A stretch of DNA of 16,175 bases from CAYXRK01 sp964467615 (GTDB taxonomy: Bacteria; Hydrogenedentota; Hydrogenedentia; Hydrogenedentales; GCA-2746185): the NCBI GenBank assembly GCA_964467615.1, contig CAYXRK010000107.1, positions 1-16,175 on the forward strand. The letters are read 5' to 3'. The number at the start of each line of letters is the position of its first letter. Positions within the stretch are counted from its first letter, which is position 1. The translations under genes were made by a program, and so were the position numbers. Below are positions 1 through 7,027 of the stretch, one piece after another. The notes beneath the pieces are model-generated. The model was given only the letters and a program-made list of their open reading frames with translations. It ran no database searches and was not told the origin of the DNA.

Positions 1-1
1 G

Positions 2-391
2 TTGTTTCCGTGGGCCCAGTTCCGCCGCGCCAAGGGCGGGGTCAAGGCGCACGTGCTGCTCGACCACGACGACTACATGCCCTCCTTCGTATGGATCACC
101 GAGGCCCATGTCCACGACTCGCGCGTCCTGCCCGAACTGCGCCTGAATGCGGGTCCCATCGTCGCCATGGACAGGGCCTACAACGACTACGCCCAGTTCG
201 GACGGTGGACGGACGAGGGCGTCACCTTCGTCACCCGCATGAAGTGCAACGCCGGCTACCGCGTCATCGAACGCCTGCCTTTGCCCAAGCACCGCCGTCA
301 TTCCCGCGCAGGGGGCCTTCCAAAAATCCCGGGCCAGGTTTGTGAGGGAAAACCTTTCTCCCAAACCGTTCGCTCTGACGCGCATGCGTGA
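2..391 (+). pseudogene. IS4-type transposase fragment, truncated at both ends
   Basis: This is the middle of a DDE transposase resembling the IS4 family. The opening FPWAQFRRAKGG, then HVLLDHDDYMPSFVWITEAH and IVAMDRAYNDYAQF, follow that family's pattern. The Asp in VAMDRAY fits the second catalytic acid, and the first would lie just left of the window edge. Family-like sequence stops near base 298, after LPLPKHRR. The remaining roughly 30 codons look unrelated to any transposase and run to a stop at 391, so the domain with the third catalytic Glu is missing. The upstream part lies outside the window, so the first codon shown is not a true start. It is very probably an inactive remnant. Family assignment rests on recalled motifs, not on a search. 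Confidence 0.85.
337..367. repeat. Imperfect inverted repeat in the tail of the transposase remnant
   Basis: The arms GGTTTGTGAG (337-346) and CTCCCAAACC (358-367) pair over ten bases with one mismatch and an 11-base loop. No run of T follows, so it is not a convincing intrinsic terminator. It lies in the non-transposase sequence between the break near 298 and larB. It could be part of a small dispersed element, but no second copy is present in this window. Confidence 0.45.
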
Positions 392-458
392 TCGCCTTTT
401 AATCCCGCGGCCTTTCGCGTAAGATACGGCGTTCACGGGATCCGTCCTTCGTAACGCC

Positions 459-1217
459 ATGGACAACACCAAGTTACAGCAACTTCTGGCCGATGTAGCG
501 AGCGGCGAAGTATCGCCCGCGTCGGCGAGCGAGCGGCTAAAGAACCTGCCCTTCGAGGACCTCGGCTTCGCCAAGCTCGATCATCACCGCAGCTTGCGGC
601 GAGGTCATGGCGAGACTGTGTTTGCAGCGGGGAAGACGCCGCAACAAGTCACCGAAATCGTCGGCCGCATGCGGGAGCACGGTTCGAACGTTCTCGTGAC
701 CCGTTGCGATCGGCCAACCTCCGACGCGGTCCTCGCGGCGCAGCCCGATGCGCAATACCACGAATTGGCCCGCTGCCTGACCTTGACGCCGAACCCGACG
801 GAAGTATTGTCCGGCTACGTTGCCGTCGTCTGCGCGGGCACGAGCGACATGCCCGTCGCCGAGGAAGCCGCGCTTACGTGCGCATTCATGGGGAACGAAG
901 TCCGTCGCATTCACGACGTCGGCGTCGCCGGACTGCACCGTATCTTGCGCTACAGCGACGAGTTGCGTGGCGCGAACGTAGTCGTCGTCTGCGCGGGGAT
1001 GGAAGGCGCACTTCCTACCGTCGTCGCCGGTCTGGTGGACAAACCCGTCATCGCCGTCCCCACAAGCGTCGGATACGGGGCGAGTTTCGGCGGTATCGCC
1101 GCGCTGCTGGGAATGCTGAACTCCTGCGCTGAGGGCGTATCGGTGGTCAACATCGACAATGGGTTCGGCGCGGGCGTCACGGCGGCGCTCATCAACCGGG
1201 TCGCGAACGGAAAGTAA
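459..1217 (+). CDS. larB: Nickel-pincer cofactor biosynthesis protein LarB (P2CMN synthase)
   Basis: LarB carboxylates and hydrolyses nicotinic acid adenine dinucleotide to pyridinium-3,5-biscarboxylic acid mononucleotide. This is the first step towards the nickel-pincer nucleotide used by lactate racemase and related LarA enzymes. The 252-residue length is normal. The N-terminal family motif FAKLDHHRSLRRGHGETVF is at about 37-55. A PurE-like domain follows from about 119, with CAGTSDMPVAEEAA, PTSVGYGASFGG and VNIDNGFGAG. Cys223 (LNSCAEG) probably matches the cysteine known to form a covalent pyridine intermediate in the family. The ATG at 459 is the first good start, but no clear Shine-Dalgarno sequence precedes it. 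larC begins one base after the stop, so the two are surely co-transcribed. Confidence 0.97.
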   Translation: MDNTKLQQLLADVASGEVSPASASERLKNLPFEDLGFAKLDHHRSLRRGHGETVFAAGKTPQQVTEIVGRMREHGSNVLVTRCDRPTSDAVLAAQPDAQYHELARCLTLTPNPTEVLSGYVAVVCAGTSDMPVAEEAALTCAFMGNEVRRIHDVGVAGLHRILRYSDELRGANVVVVCAGMEGALPTVVAGLVDKPVIAVPTSVGYGASFGGIAALLGMLNSCAEGVSVVNIDNGFGAGVTAALINRVANGK

Positions 1218-1218
1218 C

Positions 1219-2532
1219 ATGCGGACGCTGTACTTCGACTGTTTTTCCGGCGCGAGCGGCGACATGATCGTCGGCGCGCTGATCGACGCGGGCGCGGACT
1301 TCGGCGCGATTCGCGACGCGATCGGATCGCTCGGCCTCGAAGGCTACGAACTTTCCTGCGAGAAGGTAAACAAGCACGGCATCATGGCGACCAAGTTCAC
1401 GGTGCTTGTCAACGGAATAGCACCCGAGGACCCTTCGCACCACGATCACGATCATGCGCACGATCATGGCCATTCACACAGCCACGGCCACGCGCACGAG
1501 CACTCGCATTCTCACGAACACCAACACAAACCCGCGCACAAGCCGCACGCCCACCGGCACCTTCGTCATATTGTCGAAATCGTCGAACGCGGGAAATTGC
1601 CGCAGCCGGTGAAGGACGCGAGCGTCCGTACCTTTCGCAAAATCGCCGAGTGCGAGGCGGAGGTCCACGGCACCACGCCGGAAAAAATCCACTTTCATGA
1701 AGTAGGCGCGATTGACTCGATCATCGACGTCGTCGGCGCAAACCTAGCGCTGCACCAACTCGCGCCCGAGCGCGTGGTCGCATCGCATCTCCACGTCGGC
1801 AGCGGCACGGTCAAATGCGCCCACGGAGTGATGCCGGTTCCCGCGCCCGCGACGGCGCTGTTGCTCAAAGGCGTTCCCGCGTACGGCGGCGAGATCCCGG
1901 GTGAATTGGTCACGCCGACCGGCGCGGCCCTGATCGCGCAATGGGCCGAGTCCTATGGGCCGCTGCCGGACATGGCGGCCGAGCGCATCGGCATGGGTGC
2001 CGGCACGCGCGACCTCGCCGACCGGCCCAACGTGCTCCGAGTGGTGTTGGGAGAATCAGCCCAAGCAGCGGGCCGCGCCACCGAAACCATCAGCGTACTC
2101 GAGGCCAACGTCGACGACATGAATCCCGAGTGGATGCCGCCGTTGGTGGACGCATTGCTCGCGGCGGGCGCGCAGGATGCCTTCTTGACGCCGATACTCG
2201 GCAAGAAGGGCCGACCCGCGCACCTGATCACGGCATTGTGCGATCGCGAGAAGCGCGATGCCGTCGCGGACGTGCTATTACGGCACTCAACTACCCTGGG
2301 CCTTCGCATGCGTGAAGAAGAACGCATCTGCCTTGATCGGAATTTCCGCAAAGTCCGTACGCCGTGGGGCGACGTGTCCATTAAGCTCGGCGTGCTGCGC
2401 GGAGAGACGGTCAATGTGGGCCCCGAGTTCGAAGAATGCGCCGCGCTAGCGCGGCAAAGCGGCGTCCCGGTTAAACGGGTGTATCAAGAGGCCCAAGCGG
2501 CCGCAATTCGAGGAGAATTCGTCGATGAGTGA
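1219..2532 (+). CDS. larC: Nickel insertion protein LarC, single full-length frame with His-rich loop
   Basis: LarC is the CTP-dependent cyclometallase that inserts nickel into the pyridinium bisthiocarboxylic acid nucleotide, the last step of nickel-pincer cofactor synthesis. The 437-residue protein opens with the hallmark MRTLYFDCFSGASGDM. It continues with FHEVGAIDSIIDVVGANLAL and GSGTVKCAHGVMPVPAPAT. The C-terminal domain starts near 294 with EANVDDMNPEWMPPL. Residues 74-117 hold 21 histidines alternating mainly with D, G, S, A and E, a typical nickel-binding or storage loop. In Lactobacillus plantarum larC is split and joined by a programmed frameshift; here it is one uninterrupted frame. 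The ATG at 1219 follows a GGAAAG ribosome-binding sequence. The frame is open further upstream, but only inside larB. LarE, the sulfur-transfer enzyme between LarB and LarC, is not in the window, nor is any LarA. Confidence 0.97.
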   Translation: MRTLYFDCFSGASGDMIVGALIDAGADFGAIRDAIGSLGLEGYELSCEKVNKHGIMATKFTVLVNGIAPEDPSHHDHDHAHDHGHSHSHGHAHEHSHSHEHQHKPAHKPHAHRHLRHIVEIVERGKLPQPVKDASVRTFRKIAECEAEVHGTTPEKIHFHEVGAIDSIIDVVGANLALHQLAPERVVASHLHVGSGTVKCAHGVMPVPAPATALLLKGVPAYGGEIPGELVTPTGAALIAQWAESYGPLPDMAAERIGMGAGTRDLADRPNVLRVVLGESAQAAGRATETISVLEANVDDMNPEWMPPLVDALLAAGAQDAFLTPILGKKGRPAHLITALCDREKRDAVADVLLRHSTTLGLRMREEERICLDRNFRKVRTPWGDVSIKLGVLRGETVNVGPEFEECAALARQSGVPVKRVYQEAQAAAIRGEFVDE

Positions 2533-3016
2533 ACGGGTCGGAATCTACCCCGGCAGTTTCGATCCGCCGACGCTTGGCCACCTGGACCTCATCGAGCGCG
2601 CGGCCCGCGTGTTCGACAAGGTATTCATCGCAGTCGCGCGCAACACCGAAAAGAACAGCCTCTTCAGTGCCGACGAACGCATTCAGATGCTCACCGAAAT
2701 CACCTCGCACCTGGACAATGTCGAAGCTATTCAGTTTACGGGGCTCGTGGTGGACTTGGCCCGCCAACGCGGTGCAATCGCGTTCATCCGGGGCATCCGG
2801 GCCGTGTCGGACTTCGAGTACGAACTCACGATGGCCGGAACGAATCGCCGCATGAACCCGAACTGCGACACAATTAGTTTCATGCCGAGCGAGGAATACA
2901 TGTTCGTCAGCTCGCGCTTGATCAAGGAAATCGCCCAGCTCGGCGGCGACGTCAGCCAATTCGTCTCACCCGTCGTGGATAAACGCCTCAAAGAAAAACT
3001 CAAATCGAAGGGCTAA
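2525..3016 (+). CDS. coaD: Phosphopantetheine adenylyltransferase CoaD
   Basis: CoaD transfers AMP from ATP to 4'-phosphopantetheine, giving dephospho-CoA, the penultimate step of coenzyme A synthesis in the cytoplasm. The 163-residue length is normal. The nucleotidyltransferase signature appears as YPGSFDPPTLGH, with the T-x-G-H motif at 16-19. Further family blocks are IRGIRAVSDFEYE and FVSSRLIKEIAQLGGDVS, the last holding the SS-x-x-x-K/R nucleotide-binding motif. The start lies 8 bases inside the end of larC and is preceded by GAGGAG, so it is translationally coupled to the larBC pair. The biochemical link between nickel-pincer synthesis and CoA is not obvious; both handle adenylated nucleotide intermediates, but shared transcription may simply be convenience. 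Confidence 0.98.
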   Translation: MSERVGIYPGSFDPPTLGHLDLIERAARVFDKVFIAVARNTEKNSLFSADERIQMLTEITSHLDNVEAIQFTGLVVDLARQRGAIAFIRGIRAVSDFEYELTMAGTNRRMNPNCDTISFMPSEEYMFVSSRLIKEIAQLGGDVSQFVSPVVDKRLKEKLKSKG

Positions 3017-3074
3017 GCCGAAGTTCCGCGCTCGGCGGTATACTGTCCAGGACGCCTCAAAAGGAGATGCTACG

Positions 3075-4082
3075 ATGTCACGGGCGCTTACGGCACTGGC
3101 ATGTATGATTGCCGCGGGTTTCGCCACGGCCTGGTGGCAAACACGAAATTCGCTCACCGAACTCCGGCGGACAGACGAGCAACTTAGCGCCGACCTGCGT
3201 CAAGCGGCCGCCGTTTCCGCCGATCGCGAAGATCGGATGACGGCTCTCGAGGACGAACTCGAACTGTCCCGGAACGAGATCGATTCGCTCAAGAATCAGC
3301 GCGAAGCCAAAGCAGTCGAGTCGCGGACGACCAACAATGCGGACGGAGAGGTCCGAGTCGTACACCGAGAACGAAGCGCTGACCCGGACGAGGCGCTGGC
3401 CCCCGAACTTGACGCGATCATGGAAGCCAAGTTCGACGACACCGCGATTCGCCAGAGCGCCGAGCAATCCTTCAAGCGCGAATACGCGGGACTGTTCGAG
3501 TTACTCAATCTTCCGCACGAGCGCCGCGCGCAGGTCGAGAAAATAATCACCGGCATCCTGGAAGAGCAGTTTCGAGACACGCTCGGACGGCTCAAGGAAG
3601 GCGCCGCGCCCGACGCACCCCACACGGACTATGCGCAACGGATTAAGGACGAACTTGGCACGGTGCTCTCGTTCGACGAACTCGCCGTTTACGAAGAGTA
3701 CGAGGCGACGATGGAAGATCGCGCTCTGCGCCAGGGATACGACACGCAACTCAGCATATTCGCGCAGGATCTGACGCTCGAGAACCGAGCGCTCTATCTC
3801 GATGCGATCGCCGAGGAGGCGAAGGCAGCTTCGAGGGCCGATGGCGCCTCGCTCGATGCGCGCGATTTCATGGCCAGGACCGATCTGTTGGAGGCCGCGC
3901 TCACCCGCGTCCAAGGTTCGATCGACGAAGAGCAGCTTGGCGTTCTGCGCGCGTACATCGATCAACAAAATGAAATGATGAACGGAGGTGTGGTCAGCGC
4001 GGACGGGACGCGCACGGTCATGATCGCGTCGCCGGGCAACGTTGAGGTCATTCGCCGGCGGGTAGATACGGACACGCCGTAG
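3075..4082 (+). CDS. Membrane-anchored coiled-coil protein of unknown function
   Basis: I do not recognise a named family. The 335-residue protein starts with a short hydrophobic segment (about 4-21) without a convincing signal-peptidase or lipobox site, so a single N-terminal anchor is likely. Residues 24-80 form a strongly charged heptad-like coiled coil (LTELRRTDEQLSADLRQ, LEDELELSRNEIDSLKN). From about 126 come three helical blocks with an L-x-x-E-x-R/Q pattern: LFELLNLPHERRAQVEKI, DLTLENRALYLDAIAEEA and IDEEQLGVLRAYIDQQ. This layout recalls, but does not prove, Spy-like periplasmic helical proteins. A strong AAAGGAGA ribosome-binding site precedes the ATG. The gene follows coaD after 58 bases; a TATACT in that gap (3039-3044) lacks a -35 box. 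The stop is one base from the stop of the facing gene. Confidence 0.8.
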   Translation: MSRALTALACMIAAGFATAWWQTRNSLTELRRTDEQLSADLRQAAAVSADREDRMTALEDELELSRNEIDSLKNQREAKAVESRTTNNADGEVRVVHRERSADPDEALAPELDAIMEAKFDDTAIRQSAEQSFKREYAGLFELLNLPHERRAQVEKIITGILEEQFRDTLGRLKEGAAPDAPHTDYAQRIKDELGTVLSFDELAVYEEYEATMEDRALRQGYDTQLSIFAQDLTLENRALYLDAIAEEAKAASRADGASLDARDFMARTDLLEAALTRVQGSIDEEQLGVLRAYIDQQNEMMNGGVVSADGTRTVMIASPGNVEVIRRRVDTDTP

Positions 4083-4083
4083 G

Positions 4084-5466
4084 TCATACCCGCGCTATCA
4101 GAATCAACGTGAGTGCCTCGTACAGCCCGGCGATTGCGAGCATGATCCCGCAGAGCAACGCCGCGCCAATCACGATTCGCCACGCCGCCACAAATCGCTG
4201 CGGGAGGCCGGGACCATGCGAGCGGCCGAAGAGGCGAATCGGAAACAAACAGATCGCCACGCACGCCAGTATGTACGCCTCGAGTTCGAGCGTCATCGTG
4301 ATCGCGTGAAACACGAACCGCGACGCATTTCCCGCCCAGAGTGGAGACAATGCGAAGCCGGCAAGAACGAAACTTCCCAGCGTTTTCAGTACGCCCACGA
4401 ACGGGACGACAAGCGACGGCACAAACGTTAGCCCAAGCGTTTGAAGTAGATAGTTGTTGACCCACGTCGCCCCCGCCGCGCGCCACACATTCCCGGATTG
4501 GTACGCGTCGCCGACGTAATCCAGGCTCCCCTCGCTGAAGGTATGCACGATAAACTCATGCAACCGCATGTTCTCGACCGGCATCCGCGTGGCCGCAAGC
4601 ATCGCAAGGAACAGCGGCCCGTACAACACCACGTGCATCAGCATGACGAGGAACGGGCTTTCGACGTGCGCGCGCAAGAACGGCGCGAACGCGCCGCGCG
4701 CCGTGAACGCCCAACGGTTGAATATGCGCACGTGCAACACTGCGCCGCCCGTGGCCACGCAGACCAATCCAAGAATGACGACCAACGTGTGGACCCGCCG
4801 CGCGGGCGGTTCACCTCCCACTATCGTTCGGCCCTGGAGCGCGTCCTCTTCCAACGCTGAAAAGCCGTCATCCGGGTCGGCGTCGAACCATCCGATTGTT
4901 GCGGCCGGTTGAAGATGGAAGTGCCGCCGGAACACGGGAGCGTCAGGCAGTACGTACGCAAACGCCAGTGCGCCGGTGTCGCGCCGTAGACGCCCAACCA
5001 CTTGGAAACTCGCCCCGTCCATCTCGAACCGGTCCAACCGCGCGAGACAGCCCGCCAAGACTTCCCGCGCGCCGGGCTTCGGCAGCCGTCCGGACTCGAG
5101 CACGGGCGCGAAGAATTCGGACGGCGCGTCGAACGCCAGCACCCACTCCGTTTTGTTAAGCTGGAACGCGTCAATGTCCTGTTCTCCCATCCGCGATCGA
5201 AGCGAGTCGATCACGAATTGGGTGTCGGGAAAGTTGCTCATCGGAACCTTGCGCACCGCGATGGGCGTTGTTCCGTCCCAGGGGGCCGCGCCATCGGGCG
5301 AAAATACCGCCATGGCCCATGGCGCGCTTTCGAGATCGCGCTCCTCGAAAAATGCCACCGCCGCGATCAGCCCAAGGCCCGACGCCAACAGGACGGCCCC
5401 GAGGACCGGGTCGGAAAACCAGCCACGCCGAACCGCGCGTGCGGTCGCTTGTGCGGAATCGCTCAT
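4084..5466 (-). CDS. Composite membrane protein: MacB-like extracytoplasmic domain plus SpoIIM-like membrane domain
   Basis: The protein is 460 residues from the ATG at 5466, chosen because longer forms run into the dehydrogenase gene upstream. One membrane segment (about 19-40) leads to a roughly 180-residue extracytoplasmic region. That region's FFAPVLESGRLPKPGAREV and FEMDGASFQVVGRL resemble the periplasmic core of MacB/FtsX-type permeases. After it come about six more hydrophobic segments: around 225-248, 270-293, 337-357, 358-375, 385-413 and 427-458. The pair WVNNYLLQTLGL (335-346) and FHAITMTLELEAYILA (386-401) recalls the SpoIIM/DUF95 family, where an Asn and an H-x-x-x-x-E pattern are conserved. 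No ABC ATPase lies nearby. It is the last gene of the minus-strand group, 16 bases after the dehydrogenase. Both domain calls are from memory of patterns; function is unknown. Confidence 0.75.
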   Translation of the reverse strand: MSDSAQATARAVRRGWFSDPVLGAVLLASGLGLIAAVAFFEERDLESAPWAMAVFSPDGAAPWDGTTPIAVRKVPMSNFPDTQFVIDSLRSRMGEQDIDAFQLNKTEWVLAFDAPSEFFAPVLESGRLPKPGAREVLAGCLARLDRFEMDGASFQVVGRLRRDTGALAFAYVLPDAPVFRRHFHLQPAATIGWFDADPDDGFSALEEDALQGRTIVGGEPPARRVHTLVVILGLVCVATGGAVLHVRIFNRWAFTARGAFAPFLRAHVESPFLVMLMHVVLYGPLFLAMLAATRMPVENMRLHEFIVHTFSEGSLDYVGDAYQSGNVWRAAGATWVNNYLLQTLGLTFVPSLVVPFVGVLKTLGSFVLAGFALSPLWAGNASRFVFHAITMTLELEAYILACVAICLFPIRLFGRSHGPGLPQRFVAAWRIVIGAALLCGIMLAIAGLYEALTLILIARV

Positions 5467-5482
5467 GACGGCTCGTCGCTCA

Positions 5483-6511
5483 TTAGACCATGATGGTCGC
5501 TTTGAGGACGCCGTCCGCGGCGTTCGAGACCATTTCGAACGCGCGCGCCGTCTCATCAAGTCTAAAATGGTGCGTTAGCATCGGGCGCAAATTGATCCGG
5601 CCGGAATCCGTCGACGCGATCGCGCGCGGATAACAATGCTGGAAGCGACGGCACCACCGCACGGTGAGGCCCTTGCGCCGCGCGGCACTCACAGGAAATG
5701 AGTCGTGCTCGTTGCCGGATATACCGGTCAGCACGACCCGGCCGCCGGGACGCGCCGTGAGACAGGCTTGGCCCGCCGTATCTGGCGAACGGGCCGCATC
5801 GATGGAGGCATCCACCCCGCGGCCCTTTGTCGCGTCCAAGATGGCTCGAATGGCGTCTCGCCCGTCGAACGTTTCGTCGGCGGCGCCAAGTCTTTTCGCT
5901 GATTCGCACCGATACGCGTGAAGGTCTGCGCCGAGGATTCTCCCCGCGCCCGCGATCCGCGCACACCAACCCGTCAGAATTCCGATGGGTCCAAGCCCGA
6001 AAATCGCGACCGTATCGCCCGCGCGAATGTGCGCGAGATCAATCGTATAGATTGCGACGGACAACGGCTCCATCGCCGCCGCCTCGTCCGCGCCAAAACT
6101 GTCGGGCACGGGAAAGCAAGACGACGCGGGGACCGCGATGAACTCGCGCAACGCGCCGTCATGCGGCGGCCCGCCGGGAAACTCGATCCGCGGACACAAG
6201 TTGTAATCGCCACGCAGGCACCATTCGCACCGCCCGCACGAAACGCCCGGCTCCACCGCGACACGCTTACCCACGAGATCCGCGGGCGCGCCCTCGCCCA
6301 CTCGCTCAACCTGGCCCGCGAACTCATGGCCCAGCACCAGCGGGCCCGAGACCCGGGTCTCGCCGATGCGCCCTTCCTCGTAGTAGTGCAAGTCCGAGCC
6401 GCAAACGCCCACGGCCTCAACGCGGACGAGCGCAAACCCTGGAGGGCACTCAGGCATTGGACGTTCCGCCAACCGGAAGACGCGCGGCGCGATTAGTTCG
6501 ACGGCGCGCAC
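5483..6511 (-). CDS. Zinc-dependent medium-chain alcohol/polyol dehydrogenase
   Basis: This is a 342-residue member of the medium-chain dehydrogenase superfamily, closest in pattern to sorbitol, xylitol and threonine dehydrogenases. It oxidises a secondary alcohol with NAD(P)+. Catalytic zinc ligands are visible as Cys37 (GVCGSDLHYYEEG), His62-Glu63 (LGHEF) and Glu148. Structural zinc ligands are Cys92, Cys95, Cys98 and Cys106. The Rossmann fold shows GLGPIG at 172-177, and Asp196 at the end of the second strand favours NAD+ over NADP+. The segment HCYPRAIASTDSGRI and following MLTHHF is typical of the polyol branch. The start is GTG at 6511, nine bases after the EIIA gene, with only a weak ribosome-binding site. 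Exact substrate cannot be read from sequence. Neighbours suggest sugar or polyol metabolism. Confidence 0.93.
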   Translation of the reverse strand: MRAVELIAPRVFRLAERPMPECPPGFALVRVEAVGVCGSDLHYYEEGRIGETRVSGPLVLGHEFAGQVERVGEGAPADLVGKRVAVEPGVSCGRCEWCLRGDYNLCPRIEFPGGPPHDGALREFIAVPASSCFPVPDSFGADEAAAMEPLSVAIYTIDLAHIRAGDTVAIFGLGPIGILTGWCARIAGAGRILGADLHAYRCESAKRLGAADETFDGRDAIRAILDATKGRGVDASIDAARSPDTAGQACLTARPGGRVVLTGISGNEHDSFPVSAARRKGLTVRWCRRFQHCYPRAIASTDSGRINLRPMLTHHFRLDETARAFEMVSNAADGVLKATIMV

Positions 6512-6520
6512 GATCCGCGG

Positions 6521-6973
6521 CTACGCGTCGTTGCCGAGCATGTCCAGCACCTCTTCCGGGCTGGAGCACGCGATGAGCTTGGGGCAAAACCCCGGCGTGC
6601 GCAACGACATCATGACTTTCGCCAGCAAGCCCAGATACTCCTTGTCGGATCCCGACGGCATGGCGAACAGCACGATGATATTAATCGGATCGTTGTCCAG
6701 AGCATCAAATGCAATGCCTTCTTTGGAAATCCCAACGCCGATCGTGGGCTTGAGAATTTCATCGATACGCACATGCGGAATGGCCACCCCGCGGAACCCC
6801 GTGCTCCGAATCGCTTCCCGCTCGAACAGCGCCCGATGCAGCGAATCGCGATCCGTGATCATCCCCGTCTTCATAACGGCGTCAATCATGCCGTCCAACG
6901 CCTGCTGCTTGTTGACGCTACCGTCAAAAATGCGGATTGCCTCGGGGGCAATGGTCGTTCCAAAGGCGCTCAT
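6521..6973 (-). CDS. PTS EIIA domain protein (fructose/PtsN type)
   Basis: This 150-residue protein is a single EIIA domain of the fructose-mannitol/nitrogen type. It accepts phosphate from HPr-type carriers on a histidine and either passes it to a sugar permease or acts as a regulator. The active site is His67 in FRGVAIPHVRID. The downstream pattern AFDALDNDPINIIVLFAMPS and the ending LIACSSPEEVLDML are typical of the domain. No EIIB, EIIC, HPr or enzyme I gene lies in the window, so a regulatory role like that of PtsN is as likely as transport. It sits between the MFS gene (54 bases upstream) and the dehydrogenase (9 bases downstream) on the same strand, which suggests one transcript. Start is ATG at 6973. 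Confidence 0.93.
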   Translation of the reverse strand: MSAFGTTIAPEAIRIFDGSVNKQQALDGMIDAVMKTGMITDRDSLHRALFEREAIRSTGFRGVAIPHVRIDEILKPTIGVGISKEGIAFDALDNDPINIIVLFAMPSGSDKEYLGLLAKVMMSLRTPGFCPKLIACSSPEEVLDMLGNDA

Positions 6974-7027
6974 GGCGTTCCGTGTGCGGTGATCTGTTGG
7001 CGCGGCACAAGAATGGTACCCGCGCGA

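Noticed and set aside
537..1265. Long minus-strand open frame (242 codons) across larB
   Set aside because: It is antisense to a clear larB, has no recognisable motif and reflects high GC content and codon bias.
1438..1572. Simple DNA repeat at the CAC/CAT-rich stretch
   Set aside because: It is in frame within larC and encodes the known His-rich metal-binding loop seen in this family.
3039..3044. Promoter (TATACT) between coaD and the coiled-coil gene
   Set aside because: No -35-like sequence lies 15-18 bases upstream.
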